Notes under the pieces: generated by a model
Told to the model about the DNA's origin: nothing
Seen by the model: only the letters and a program-made list of their open reading frames with translations
Database searches by the model: none
Made by a program: the position numbers and the translations under genes
Shown: positions 51,407-59,385 of the stretch, piece after piece
Position numbering within the stretch: the first letter of the stretch is position 1
Layout of the letters: every line of letters begins with the position of its first letter
Origin: Chitinophaga sp. CF118
GTDB lineage: Bacteria; Bacteroidota; Bacteroidia; Chitinophagales; Chitinophagaceae
NCBI RefSeq assembly: GCF_900112615.1
Contig: NZ_FOMK01000009.1
Span: 124,001 to 188,000 of the forward strand
Direction of reading: 5' to 3'
DNA length: 64,000 bases

Positions 51407-52051
51407 ATGTTGAATAAACAAGTTGCAGACCTGCGTAAAGATTACCGCCTGGCCTCCCTGGATGAGAATGATGTAGCCCGGGATCCCTTAGTACAATTTG
51501 AGCATTGGTGGAAAGATGCTATCAAGAGCGAAGTTGATGAATTCAATGCAATGACATTGGCAACGAGCACACCGGATGGGTATCCTTCAGCACGTATTGT
51601 ATTGCTGAAGCACTTTGATACAAACGGTTTTGTTTTTTTTACAAATTATGAGAGTCGCAAGGGACAGGAAATGGCTGCTAATCCGCAGGTATCATTGCTG
51701 TTCTTCTGGCGTGAGCTGGAACGACAGGTGCGTATAGACGGTGTTGTTAGTAAGGTTTCCGCAGCGATGAGTGATGAATATTATAACAGCCGCCCTCCGG
51801 GAAGCCGCCTCAGTGCTATTGTTTCACCGCAGAGCAGGGTAGTGCCGCATCGCAGTTTTCTGGAAGAACAGGTGCAGCTATTGGCAGAGAAATATGTGTT
51901 GATTGAGCCGGTGCGTCCTGAATATTGGGGTGGGTACGTTGTAAAACCGGTGAAAATAGAGTTCTGGCAAGGACGTAGTAACCGCCTGCATGATCGTTTA
52001 TTATATAGCCAGGAGGGAAGTGGCTGGAAGATTGAACGGTTGGCTCCCTGA
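51407..52051 (+). CDS. pdxH: Pyridoxamine/pyridoxine 5'-phosphate oxidase
   Basis: An FMN enzyme that makes pyridoxal 5'-phosphate, 214 residues. MLNKQVADLRKDYRLASLDE is the typical N-terminus; PSARIVLLKHFDTNGFVFFTNYESRKG, YYNSRPPGSRLSAIVSPQS and the C-terminal EFWQGRSNRLHDRLLY are the FMN- and PLP-binding signatures. ATG 51407 is chosen over upstream starts because of the -7 element at 51377. It is monocistronic; a long hairpin follows at 52155. Confidence 0.96.
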   Translation: MLNKQVADLRKDYRLASLDENDVARDPLVQFEHWWKDAIKSEVDEFNAMTLATSTPDGYPSARIVLLKHFDTNGFVFFTNYESRKGQEMAANPQVSLLFFWRELERQVRIDGVVSKVSAAMSDEYYNSRPPGSRLSAIVSPQSRVVPHRSFLEEQVQLLAEKYVLIEPVRPEYWGGYVVKPVKIEFWQGRSNRLHDRLLYSQEGSGWKIERLAP

Positions 52052-52154
52052 TCTCCTATATTGTTTTATACTATAGAAAAAGAGACGGGGACCATAATAA
52101 TCTCTACTGAATAAGAGATGGGACGATTCGTGGCCAGAGGCTCTTATAAATTAC

Positions 52155-52201
52155 GAATGACCAATTACTGAATACGTTTCGTAAGCAGTAATTGGTCATT
52201 C
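52155..52201. terminator. 16-bp perfect hairpin between pdxH and THX genes
   Basis: GAATGACCAATTACTG (52155-52170) and CAGTAATTGGTCATTC (52186-52201) pair perfectly, with an inner TACG/CGTA. It lies 14 nt past the THX stop (minus strand) and about 100 nt past pdxH, and may end or stabilise both mRNAs. No T-run. Confidence 0.6.
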
Positions 52202-52215
52202 ATAATAATGATGTT

Positions 52216-52341
52216 TTAGGCTTTCTTAGCTGCTGCTGCTGCCTTCGCTGCTGCTGCTTTAGCTGGCTTAGCAGGTCTTGACTTACCGAAAGAGCCACTG
52301 AAAATTTTACCTTTTTTGGTTTTGATATCACCTCTACCCAT
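52216..52341 (-). CDS. Small ribosomal protein THX
   Basis: A 41-residue basic protein beginning MGRGDIKTKKGKIFSGSFGK and continuing SRPAKPAK, then an Ala/Lys-rich end. The GxGDxKTxxGKIxxGSxGxxRP pattern is that of ribosomal protein THX, a small subunit protein first seen in Thermus that sits at the top of the 30S head and is widespread in Bacteroidota. The Ala/Lys tail (five consecutive Ala) is longer than in Thermus. An exact -7 element TAAATTTG (minus strand, 52438-52445) implies a leader of about 90 nt holding an 8-bp perfect hairpin at 52400-52421. Confidence 0.88.
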   Translation of the reverse strand: MGRGDIKTKKGKIFSGSFGKSRPAKPAKAAAAKAAAAAKKA

Positions 52342-52399
52342 TGTAAACAGTTTGATTTTTTAAAGTATTGTGTGGATGTAACTCCACTAATTTGCTGCA

Positions 52400-52445
52400 A
52401 ATTACGCTAATTCGCGTAATTCATGGTAATCTGCACCCAAATTTA
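52400..52445 (-). promoter_or_regulatory. Promoter and structured leader of the THX gene
   Basis: Minus-strand -7 element TAAATTTG (52438-52445) followed by a perfect hairpin AATTACGC / GCGTAATT (arms 52400-52407 and 52414-52421, loop 6 nt) in the 5' leader. A hairpin in this place could serve ribosomal-protein feedback control. Confidence 0.45.
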
Positions 52446-52467
52446 GCATAAGATACAGGCAAAAAAA

Positions 52468-52495
52468 AAGCAAGAAACAGAAGTGTTCCTTGCTT
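52468..52495 (-). terminator. Intrinsic terminator after the HU gene (minus strand)
   Basis: AAGCAAGAAACA (52468-52479) pairs with TGTTCCTTGCTT (52484-52495) with one mismatch; on the minus strand nine T follow. It separates HU from THX. Confidence 0.85.
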
Positions 52496-52515
52496 GAATA
52501 AGTTAAGCTAACAGA

Positions 52516-52785
52516 CTAAAGCTTGTCGGACAGAGCCTTACCAGCTTTGAATTTAGCAACTTTCTTAGCTTTGATCTTGATGATCTGACCAGTTTGCGGG
52601 TTTCTACCGTTACGTGCAGCACGTTTAGAAACGGAGAAAGTACCAAAACCTACTAAAGTTACTTTGCCACCTTTTTTCAAGGTATCAGCAACTGCTTTAG
52701 TAAAAGAATCCAGAGCTTCATTAGCCTGGGTCTTTGTGATTGCGGCGTCTTTCGCCAGCTTGTCGATTAATTCGGCTTTGTTCAT
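52516..52785 (-). CDS. HU family DNA-binding protein
   Basis: An 89-residue histone-like protein. MNKAELIDKLAKDA, TKTQANEALDSFTKAVADTLKKGGKVTLVGFGTFSV and RNGRNPQTGQIIKIKAKKVAKFKAGKALSDKL match bacterial HU along the entire length, including the DNA-intercalating NPQTG loop. It binds and bends DNA non-specifically. Its promoter is one of the two best in the window (TTTG-N19-TATATTTG). A terminator follows. There is no C-terminal extension. Confidence 0.97.
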   Translation of the reverse strand: MNKAELIDKLAKDAAITKTQANEALDSFTKAVADTLKKGGKVTLVGFGTFSVSKRAARNGRNPQTGQIIKIKAKKVAKFKAGKALSDKL

Positions 52786-52828
52786 AGCTAGTAAGATTTA
52801 ACTAGTTAATTAAAATGTTTGATGTGAG

Positions 52829-52859
52829 CAAATATAGCGCGTTTTATCAGATTACCAAA
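52829..52859 (-). promoter_or_regulatory. Complete Bacteroidota promoter of the HU gene
   Basis: On the minus strand TTTG (52856-52859) and TATATTTG (52829-52836) are separated by 19 bp, matching both the -33 and -7 consensus. Transcription would start near 52824, about 40 nt before the ATG. The ~230 bp further upstream show no gene. Confidence 0.78.
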
Positions 52860-53092
52860 TTTTTTGAATTTTTTTTAAGCAAAAAACTATCGGCTGAAAG
52901 CGCCTACAGGTAACGGTTACAGAAGATTCACCATTGTGTTGACAACGTTGGGTATTACACCTTCATATTCTGAAACTGGCCACTATAGAGTGTTTACCAT
53001 GGTATTTCTAATAAACGCTGTATATGTTCAAGTATTGTACCAAAGTCTAAATCCCTTATAAACAGTGGATTTCCTGTGGATAAGTTTAACAG

Positions 53093-53395
53093 TTATACAA
53101 CCTGCATAACGGTTCTGAATGACACAAACTGGCTCCCGAACAGCTGATACGACAGTTGTCGCAACCTTGGAGCATGTTCTGCGAGATAGGTTTGATAGTT
53201 TTCCAGGGTATCCGTAAAGTACTGTATTGAGTAGGTAGGGCCATCATTATCATCCTGCTCCAGCAGCCTGCTGATGCGGTAATCATGAAAAAGACCAGTA
53301 GCCATTATTGCCGGAATATGCTCCTGTTTCATCCACTGGAGCCATGCTTCATTGATATTGTTGGTTACTTTTGTAGTGACGTTATAGATAATCAT
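53093..53395 (-). CDS. DUF4286 family protein
   Basis: A 100-residue cytoplasmic protein starting MIIYNVTTKVTNNINEAWLQWM, with the layout of DUF4286 (dimeric alpha/beta ferredoxin-like fold related to antibiotic-biosynthesis monooxygenases). PTYSIQYFTDTLENYQTYLAEHA is the second conserved block. No catalytic residues are known. ATG 53395 is chosen since it lies 20 bp after the xth stop and matches the family N-terminus. Last gene of the metH-metH-xth string. Confidence 0.78.
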   Translation of the reverse strand: MIIYNVTTKVTNNINEAWLQWMKQEHIPAIMATGLFHDYRISRLLEQDDNDGPTYSIQYFTDTLENYQTYLAEHAPRLRQLSYQLFGSQFVSFRTVMQVV

Positions 53396-53415
53396 GATGA
53401 TGAATGATAAATGCT

Positions 53416-54180
53416 TTACTCTCCTATATGCAGGAAAACAGGGCAATGATCCGAATGTTTCACGTCCTGCCAGATTCTGGCTGCCTGAAGGCGTGGCTGT
53501 AAAGGAGCTGTGACATTAATATAATCAATCCGCCAACCTTTATTATTGGCCCTTGCATTAGCCCGGAAGCTCCACCAGCTGTATTGATGTGGTTCGGGAT
53601 TAAAGTGCCGGAATGTGTCTACAAATCCATTATTAAAAAGCTTATCCATCCAGGCCCTTTCTTCTGGCAGAAAGCCGGTGGAATTCTTATTACCTACAGG
53701 ATCATGAATATCAATAGGCTTATGGCAGATATTATAATCCCCGCAAACTATCAGGTTAGGTCTTGTAACCCTTAACTGTTCAAGGTATCCGTAAAATTCA
53801 TCCAGCCACTGATACTTATAGCCCTGGCGTTCATCGCCACTGGTACCGGAAGGAATATAAGTATTGATCAGGGTAATATCTCCAAAATCCAGGCGTATTA
53901 CCCTTCCTTCTGCATCACTTTGCATAAAACCATTCCCATATTGTACATGGGTAGGCTTTATTTTGGTTAGAACAGCCACACCGCTGTAGCCTTTCTTCTG
54001 CGCAGGATACCAGTAATGCTCATAACCAAGTTCGTCGAACTGTTGATGATCTACATTGTCTTTATGCGCTTTGATCTCCTGCAGGCATATAATATCAGCA
54101 GGATCTGTACGCAACCAGTCAGTAAAACCTTTGGTCATGGCAGAGCGCAGACCATTAACGTTATAGGAAACAATTCTCAT
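53416..54180 (-). CDS. xth: Exodeoxyribonuclease III
   Basis: An AP endonuclease and 3'-5' exonuclease of base-excision repair, 254 residues. MRIVSYNVNGLRSAMTKG (Asn metal ligand), DIICLQEIKAH (catalytic Glu), LINTYIPSG, CGDYNICHKPIDIHDP, and WRIDYINV with KHSDHCPV (Asp-His) are complete. Met at 54180 gives the usual MRIVSYN start. It lies 20 bp after the C-terminal metH half, so it is probably read through from that operon, an unusual pairing of methionine synthesis and DNA repair. Confidence 0.95.
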   Translation of the reverse strand: MRIVSYNVNGLRSAMTKGFTDWLRTDPADIICLQEIKAHKDNVDHQQFDELGYEHYWYPAQKKGYSGVAVLTKIKPTHVQYGNGFMQSDAEGRVIRLDFGDITLINTYIPSGTSGDERQGYKYQWLDEFYGYLEQLRVTRPNLIVCGDYNICHKPIDIHDPVGNKNSTGFLPEERAWMDKLFNNGFVDTFRHFNPEPHQYSWWSFRANARANNKGWRIDYINVTAPLQPRLQAARIWQDVKHSDHCPVFLHIGE

Positions 54181-54200
54181 GATCAATATTAATAAATGGT

Positions 54201-56948
54201 CTACATATCATATTCCAGTACAGGCCGTAACCACTTTTCCGCCTCTTCCACAGTCCAGCCTTTGCGTTCCGCATAATCCACTACCTGGTCTTTTTCGATT
54301 TTACCAATCCCGAAATATTTGGACGCAGGGTTTGCGAAATACCAGCCACTCACACTGGAAGCGGGCATCATAGCAAGTGATTCCGTTAATGTGATGCCTG
54401 TATTATTGGTAGCATCCAGTAAATCGAACAACTTATACTTCTCAGTATGTTCAGGGCAGGCCGGATAACCGGGAGCCGGGCGTATACCAAGATATTCTTC
54501 CTTGATCAGATCTTCTTTGGAAAGATGTTCTTCAGTAGCATATCCCCACCATTCTTTCCTTACACGTTCATGCATAAGTTCTGCAAATGCTTCTACCAGC
54601 CGGTCTGCCAGGGCTTTCAGCATAATGCTGCTATAATCATCATGGTCCTGTTTGAATTTCTCCAGCCATATTTCAATGTCATTGCCGGTTGTTACAGCAA
54701 AGCCCCCCATATAGTCCTGGATCCCGGATTCTGCAGGAGCAATGAAATCGGCCAGCGAAAAGTTTGGTTGTCCCGGAGCTTTCTTCACCTGTTGTCTCAC
54801 GCATTCCAGGTTTACTTTACCTCCGCCTGGCTGTGGAGATTCTACTGTAATAGTATCATCTGCGGTTCTGCTGGCGGGGAACAGTCCTATTACTGCATTG
54901 GCGGTAAGCCATTTTTCTTCAATAATGCGTTTCAGCATATCCTTTGCATCACTGTAAAGGCGTGTTGCTTCTACGCCTACTATCTTATCCGTCAGGATCT
55001 GCGGAAATTTACCGTGCAATTCCCACGAGATGAAGAATGGCTGCCAGTCAATATACTCTGCAATCTCTGCCAGATCGTATGCATGAAATACCTGTATACC
55101 CATTTTTTTAGGCTTTACAGGCACAAAACCAGTCCAGTCTGTGATTGCTTTATTCTTACGGGCATCGGCAACAGAAAGAAACTGCTTGGTCGATTTCTTA
55201 TTCCGGAAGCCCTCATTCAGTTTTTCGTATTCTGAAGTTACTTCTGAGAGGAAGTTCTTTTTAAGTGCTTTATTGAGCAGGCTACCGGTAACAGTTACGC
55301 TACGGGATGCATCCAGTACGTGTACTACTCCGTGTTCGTATTCAGAAGCTATTTTCACAGCAGTATGCATACGGGAAGTAGTGGCACCACCTATTAATAA
55401 AGGCACATTAAAATTCTGACGTTTCATTTCCCGGGCCACGTGTACCATTTCATCCAGGCTGGGAGTGATAAGACCACTCAGGCCAATAATGTCCACGTTT
55501 TCCAGGCGGGCAGTTTGCAGAATTTTGTCTGCAGGGACCATTACGCCCATATCTATAATGTCATAACCGTTACAGCCTAATACGACGCCCACAATATTTT
55601 TTCCTATATCGTGTACATCTCCTTTTACTGTTGCCAGTAATATTTTACCTGCAGCTTTTACTACTCCACCGTTTTCGGCCACCATTCTGAGTTTTTCTTC
55701 CTCAATGAAAGGGGTTAATACGGCTACGGACTTTTTCATTACACGGGCGCTCTTTACTACCTGTGGCAGGAACATCTTACCACTTCCAAAGAGGTCTCCC
55801 ACAATGTTCATCCCATCCATAAGGGGGCCTTCTATCACATCCAGCGGGCGGGCGTATTGCAGACGGGCTTCTTCGGTATCAGCATCAATATAATCTGTAA
55901 TACCGTTTACCAATGCATGGCTCAGCCGTTCCTGCACAGTACCGAGACGCCAGGTTTCATCTTTCTCAATCACTTTACCTTTTGCCTTTACGGTTTCGGC
56001 ATAAGCAATCAAACGTTCAGTGGCATCTTCGCGGCGGTTGAGGATAGCATCATTACAAAGCTCACGCAGTGTAGGCTCTATCTCATCATAGATCTGGAGC
56101 ATCCCGGCATTCACAATCCCCATGTTCATACCTTCTTTAATGGCATAATAAAGGAATACGGAGTGCATGGCTTCGCGTACCACATCATTACCACGGAAGG
56201 AAAAGGATATGTTACTTACCCCACCGCTTACGCTGGTGAGTGGCATCAGTTCCTTTATTCTGCGGGTAGCGTTAATGAAGTCTACCGCATAGTTATTATG
56301 TTCTTCTATACCGGTAGCAATGGCAAATATGTTAGGATCGAAGATGATATCCTGTGGATCGTAACCCACTACTTCTGTAAGGATTTTATAAGCGCGGTGA
56401 CAGAAACTCACTTTTTTCTCTTCGGTATCTGCCTGTCCGTATTCGTCAAAAGCCATTACCACTACGGCAGCACCAAAGCTTTTACAGATGTAAGCCTGTT
56501 CAATGAACTTCGCTTCTCCTTCTTTCAGGCTGATGGAGTTCACGATACATTTACCCTGCAAGCATTTAAGTCCGGCTTCAATGATGCTGAATTTACTGGA
56601 ATCGATCATTACCGGAATCCTGGAGATATCCGGTTCTGAAGCCAGCAGGTTAAGGAAGGTGGTCATGGCCACTTCTCCGTCGAGGAGGGCGTCGTCCATA
56701 TTCACATCCAGGATCTGCGCGCCGTTTTCTACCTGTTGGCGGGCCACGGACAATGCTTCTTCATATAAGCCTTCCCTTATCAGGCGGGCAAATTTTTTAG
56801 AACCAGTAACGTTGGTACGTTCGCCTATATTCAGGAAATTGGTTTCCGGCCTTACCACCAGTGGTTCCAGCCCACTTAGTCGCAGGTAAGGTCTGATGAT
56901 TTTTTTATCGTCCTGCAAAATATCTTCGGTAGTTATTGTTTCACTCAT
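54201..56948 (-). CDS. metH: Cobalamin-dependent methionine synthase, folate/B12/activation part
   Basis: The C-terminal half of MetH as a separate protein of 915 residues. Residues about 20-300 are the pterin-binding domain (NFLNIGERTNVTGSKKFARL). The cobalamin module follows, with the cap helices and DVHDIGKNIVGVVLGCNGY carrying the B12-ligating His. The C-terminal activation domain contains RPAPGYPACPEHTEK and SGWYFANPASKYFGIGKI, which bind SAM for reductive reactivation. The homocysteine-binding half is encoded just upstream (57022-58038). Together they equal a normal ~1250-residue MetH. Methyl-THF from MetF is the donor. Confidence 0.96.
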   Translation of the reverse strand: MSETITTEDILQDDKKIIRPYLRLSGLEPLVVRPETNFLNIGERTNVTGSKKFARLIREGLYEEALSVARQQVENGAQILDVNMDDALLDGEVAMTTFLNLLASEPDISRIPVMIDSSKFSIIEAGLKCLQGKCIVNSISLKEGEAKFIEQAYICKSFGAAVVVMAFDEYGQADTEEKKVSFCHRAYKILTEVVGYDPQDIIFDPNIFAIATGIEEHNNYAVDFINATRRIKELMPLTSVSGGVSNISFSFRGNDVVREAMHSVFLYYAIKEGMNMGIVNAGMLQIYDEIEPTLRELCNDAILNRREDATERLIAYAETVKAKGKVIEKDETWRLGTVQERLSHALVNGITDYIDADTEEARLQYARPLDVIEGPLMDGMNIVGDLFGSGKMFLPQVVKSARVMKKSVAVLTPFIEEEKLRMVAENGGVVKAAGKILLATVKGDVHDIGKNIVGVVLGCNGYDIIDMGVMVPADKILQTARLENVDIIGLSGLITPSLDEMVHVAREMKRQNFNVPLLIGGATTSRMHTAVKIASEYEHGVVHVLDASRSVTVTGSLLNKALKKNFLSEVTSEYEKLNEGFRNKKSTKQFLSVADARKNKAITDWTGFVPVKPKKMGIQVFHAYDLAEIAEYIDWQPFFISWELHGKFPQILTDKIVGVEATRLYSDAKDMLKRIIEEKWLTANAVIGLFPASRTADDTITVESPQPGGGKVNLECVRQQVKKAPGQPNFSLADFIAPAESGIQDYMGGFAVTTGNDIEIWLEKFKQDHDDYSSIMLKALADRLVEAFAELMHERVRKEWWGYATEEHLSKEDLIKEEYLGIRPAPGYPACPEHTEKYKLFDLLDATNNTGITLTESLAMMPASSVSGWYFANPASKYFGIGKIEKDQVVDYAERKGWTVEEAEKWLRPVLEYDM

Positions 56949-57021
56949 TTGTTGCTGTGGTAATTAGAGGAGTTCTCCTATTAAACAGTTTACTGCCGGC
57001 AATCTCAGCCGGGGACAGTGT

Positions 57022-58038
57022 TTACGCAAGTCCGGCTACAAGCACGGGCAACTTTCTTGGTCGTATTGTTTTAACATGTTCGGCCATATGACGTATGTGA
57101 TCTGGTGTGGTTCCACAGCAGCCACCTACAATATTTACAAAACCTTCCTGTGCAAAATCCTGTATAATATGTGCTGTCTGATCGGGAGTTTCGTCATATT
57201 CACCGAAGGCATTAGGTAAGCCGGCATTAGGGTAGCAGCTTACATTACATGCGGCAATCTGTGACAATTCTTCTATATAAGGTCGCATCTGTTCACCACC
57301 CAATGCACAGTTAAGCCCTACTGAGAAAGGTTTTACATGCATTACTGAAATATAGAAGGCTTCCAGTGTTTGCCCGCTCAGTGTTCTGCCGGATGCATCC
57401 GTGATAGTACCGGAGATCATTACGGGCAGTTCCGGCTGGTTAATATCGCGGAAGTATTTCTTGATAGCATGAATAGCAGCTTTGCTATTGAGTGTATCGA
57501 AGATCGTTTCAATCAACAGGATATCTACGCCACCTTCATGAAGTCCTTTGACCTGCTCATAATAGGCACTTTCAACCTCATCAAAATAAACAGAGCGGAA
57601 TCCGGGATTGTTCACATCCGGAGAAAGAGACAATGTTTTATTCATTGGCCCTATAGCACCTGCCACAAACCGGGGCTTGTCGGGCGTTTTAAGAGTATAT
57701 TCTGCTGCTGCTTTTTTTGCAATCCGGGCGGCGGCTACATTCATTTCAAACGCAAGGTGCTGCATGTCATAGTCTGCCATAGCAATCACGGTGCTGCTGA
57801 AGGTATTGGTTTCAATAATATCCGCGCCTGCCTCCAGGTATTCCTTATGGATATCTTCGATAATCTGGGGTTGTGTAAGACAGAGCAGGTCATTATTACC
57901 TTTCACATCGGAGTGATGGTTTTTGAAGCGGTCTCCCCTATAGTCCTCTTCTTCCAGCTTGTAGCGCTGAATCATGGTACCCATGGCCCCATCAATAATC
58001 AAAATGCGCTCTGCTGCGCACTGGGATAATGATTTCAT
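57022..58038 (-). CDS. metH: Methionine synthase, homocysteine-binding part
   Basis: A 338-residue zinc enzyme equal to the N-terminal domain of MetH. ILIIDGAMGTMIQRYKLEEEDYRG, GADIIETNTFSST, GLNCALGGEQM (first zinc Cys) and NIVGGCCGTTPDHI (Cys-Cys pair) are the homocysteine-methyltransferase signatures. It ends where the pterin domain would begin in full-length MetH and is followed after 73 bp by the rest on the same strand, so MetH is split here. An exact -7 element TACCTTTG (minus strand, 58115-58122) gives a leader of about 70 nt in which I recognise no SAM or cobalamin riboswitch. Confidence 0.95.
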   Translation of the reverse strand: MKSLSQCAAERILIIDGAMGTMIQRYKLEEEDYRGDRFKNHHSDVKGNNDLLCLTQPQIIEDIHKEYLEAGADIIETNTFSSTVIAMADYDMQHLAFEMNVAAARIAKKAAAEYTLKTPDKPRFVAGAIGPMNKTLSLSPDVNNPGFRSVYFDEVESAYYEQVKGLHEGGVDILLIETIFDTLNSKAAIHAIKKYFRDINQPELPVMISGTITDASGRTLSGQTLEAFYISVMHVKPFSVGLNCALGGEQMRPYIEELSQIAACNVSCYPNAGLPNAFGEYDETPDQTAHIIQDFAQEGFVNIVGGCCGTTPDHIRHMAEHVKTIRPRKLPVLVAGLA

Positions 58039-58114
58039 ATTTTTAATGCGTTTATTAGTTACAGTTGATGTACCGAAGGTCGAACAATAAACAAATCCAC
58101 CTGCGGAAGCATTG

Positions 58115-58122
58115 CAAAGGTA
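58115..58122 (-). promoter_or_regulatory. -7 element of the metH operon (minus strand)
   Basis: CAAAGGTA on the plus strand is TACCTTTG on the minus strand, an exact match, about 76 nt upstream of the start codon. The region is divergent with the promoter at 58210-58241. Confidence 0.55.
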
Positions 58123-58209
58123 GTTAATAATTGTCTATAAACTAGGAGTATAGCCCATCATAGCCTGTTAGCATCTGCATTTTACAATTATCAGAGAAAA
58201 AACTAAAAT

Positions 58210-58241
58210 TTTGTTTAGAAACTAAAAGTCTACTATATTTG
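58210..58241 (+). promoter_or_regulatory. Complete Bacteroidota promoter ahead of two small ORFs
   Basis: TTTG (58210-58213) and TATATTTG (58234-58241) are 20 bp apart, matching both -33 and -7 consensus. Transcription would start near 58247, about 23 nt before ATG 58270. Confidence 0.75.
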
Positions 58242-58269
58242 TAGGGTAATAGGAAGTTAATCTTCCGCA

Positions 58270-58368
58270 ATGAAAATTACTATGGAAAAAAAGGTTCAAC
58301 AATCAGTAAGCTGTTCCGCTACCTCGTGTACACAGCCAGCATATATCATGTGTTTATACAGGATGTAA
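58270..58368 (+). CDS. Putative 32-residue Cys-containing small protein
   Basis: An ORF too short for usual gene calling: it begins MKITMEKKVQQSVSC and ends QPAYIMCLYRM, 32 residues with three Cys and four Met; Met5 is a second possible start. The support is the very good promoter 30-60 nt upstream and its position as first ORF of the transcript. The N-terminal charged part followed by a Cys/Ser/Thr-rich core (SCSATSCT) resembles a leader-core layout of modified peptides, but no modification enzyme is nearby. It could also be a regulatory leader peptide for the downstream ORF. Confidence 0.35.
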   Translation: MKITMEKKVQQSVSCSATSCTQPAYIMCLYRM

Positions 58369-58423
58369 TATTAAAGAGCACCCACCATTGCCCGATTAGT
58401 TTATTTTAAATTCATTAATAACT

Positions 58424-58627
58424 ATGAGTATCTCTAAGCATGTAAAGAGCTTACAGAAACATCTCGCGCAATTTGGATTATACCAGGTACCGGAAAAGAA
58501 TACAGATGAAGAGTCTGCAATTTTTAAGATATGTTTTCTAAACCATAACGAGATGCAGCGCTGGAAAGAATTAAATGAGCGCAAAGACAATCACAATGAA
58601 TTATTACCATTAAAAAACAAAAACTAG
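58424..58627 (+). CDS. Small hypothetical protein (67 residues)
   Basis: MSISKHVKSLQKHLAQFGLY begins a soluble, charged, mostly helical 67-residue protein without recognised domain, signal peptide or membrane segment. NEMQRWKELNERKDN suggests an amphipathic helix. It lies 55 bp after the 32-residue ORF and under the same promoter, and is followed by a perfect hairpin at 58677-58698, consistent with a two-gene transcript ending there. Confidence 0.5.
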   Translation: MSISKHVKSLQKHLAQFGLYQVPEKNTDEESAIFKICFLNHNEMQRWKELNERKDNHNELLPLKNKN

Positions 58628-58676
58628 AAACCAGCCATTACCTTTTTCATAACGTGGAATTACAGGTTAAACACAA

Positions 58677-58698
58677 ACGGGTGTTATTTAACACCCGT
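58677..58698 (+). terminator. Hairpin after the two small ORFs
   Basis: ACGGGTGTTA / TAACACCCGT form a perfect 10-bp stem with a TT loop; the following sequence is only moderately T-rich. Confidence 0.65.
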
Positions 58699-58708
58699 AT
58701 TATTCTTT

Positions 58709-58751
58709 AAGCTGAATGAATAATACAGGAAATGTATTAAGCATTCAGCTT
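58709..58751 (-). terminator. Hairpin downstream of recR (minus strand)
   Basis: AAGCTGAATG / CATTCAGCTT (58709-58718, 58742-58751) enclose a second stem TAATACA / TGTATTA, giving a two-part hairpin 12 nt past the recR stop. No long T-run on the minus strand. Confidence 0.6.
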
Positions 58752-58763
58752 ATTACTATCTGA

Positions 58764-59381
58764 CTATTTCTGCACGTAATTTTCCAGCGGTAGCCTGTTG
58801 GAGATAGACCTGGCCAGGGTCATTTCATCTGCATATTCCAGCTCACCGCCAAAGGCAATACCACGGGCAATAGTAGTAATCTTTACAGGTGATTCTTTCA
58901 GTTTTTTTGAGAGATAATAAATTGTAGTATCTCCTTCTATTGTTGGGCTCAGTGCCATTATCACTTCTTCTACACCTTGCTGCTGTACCCTTTCTACCAG
59001 AGAATAAATATTCAGTTGCTCCGGACCAATGCCATCAATAGGAGAGATGATGCCTCCTAATACATGATATACTCCGTTAAACTGCTGGGTACTTTCTATG
59101 GCCATTACGTCGCGTATAGTTTCTACCACGCATACCATTGCCTTGTTCCGTGAAGGACTGGCGCAGATACTGCACACCTCTTCGTCGGATACGTTATGAC
59201 ATACCTTGCAGAATTTGATCTGCTGCCGCATGCGGGTAACCACTTCGCCAAATAATTTCACCTGGCCGGGATCCTGTTTCAAAAGATGTAATACAAGCCG
59301 TAATGCTGTTTTCTTGCCAATGCCCGGCAACCGGGCAAATTCATTTACCGCATTTTCTATCAGGGCTGAAGAAAAGATCAT
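58764..59381 (-). CDS. recR: Recombination mediator RecR
   Basis: 205 residues; acts with RecO/RecF to load RecA at gaps. An N-terminal helix-hairpin-helix (FARLPGIGKKTALRLVLHLL) is followed by a zinc finger CKVCHNVSDEEVCSIC and a Toprim domain (VCVVETIRDVMAIE, GGIISPIDGIGPEQLN, ALSPTIEGDTTIYYL). An exact -7 element TAACTTTG (minus strand, 59386-59393) ends 4 nt before the ATG, so the transcript appears leaderless. Confidence 0.97.
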   Translation of the reverse strand: MIFSSALIENAVNEFARLPGIGKKTALRLVLHLLKQDPGQVKLFGEVVTRMRQQIKFCKVCHNVSDEEVCSICASPSRNKAMVCVVETIRDVMAIESTQQFNGVYHVLGGIISPIDGIGPEQLNIYSLVERVQQQGVEEVIMALSPTIEGDTTIYYLSKKLKESPVKITTIARGIAFGGELEYADEMTLARSISNRLPLENYVQK

Positions 59382-59385
59382 ATCA

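Noticed and set aside
58039..58125. Possible SAM or cobalamin riboswitch in front of metH
   Set aside because: The leader is only about 70 nt and I cannot find the conserved cores of SAM-I, SAM-II or B12 riboswitches. A covariance search would be decisive.
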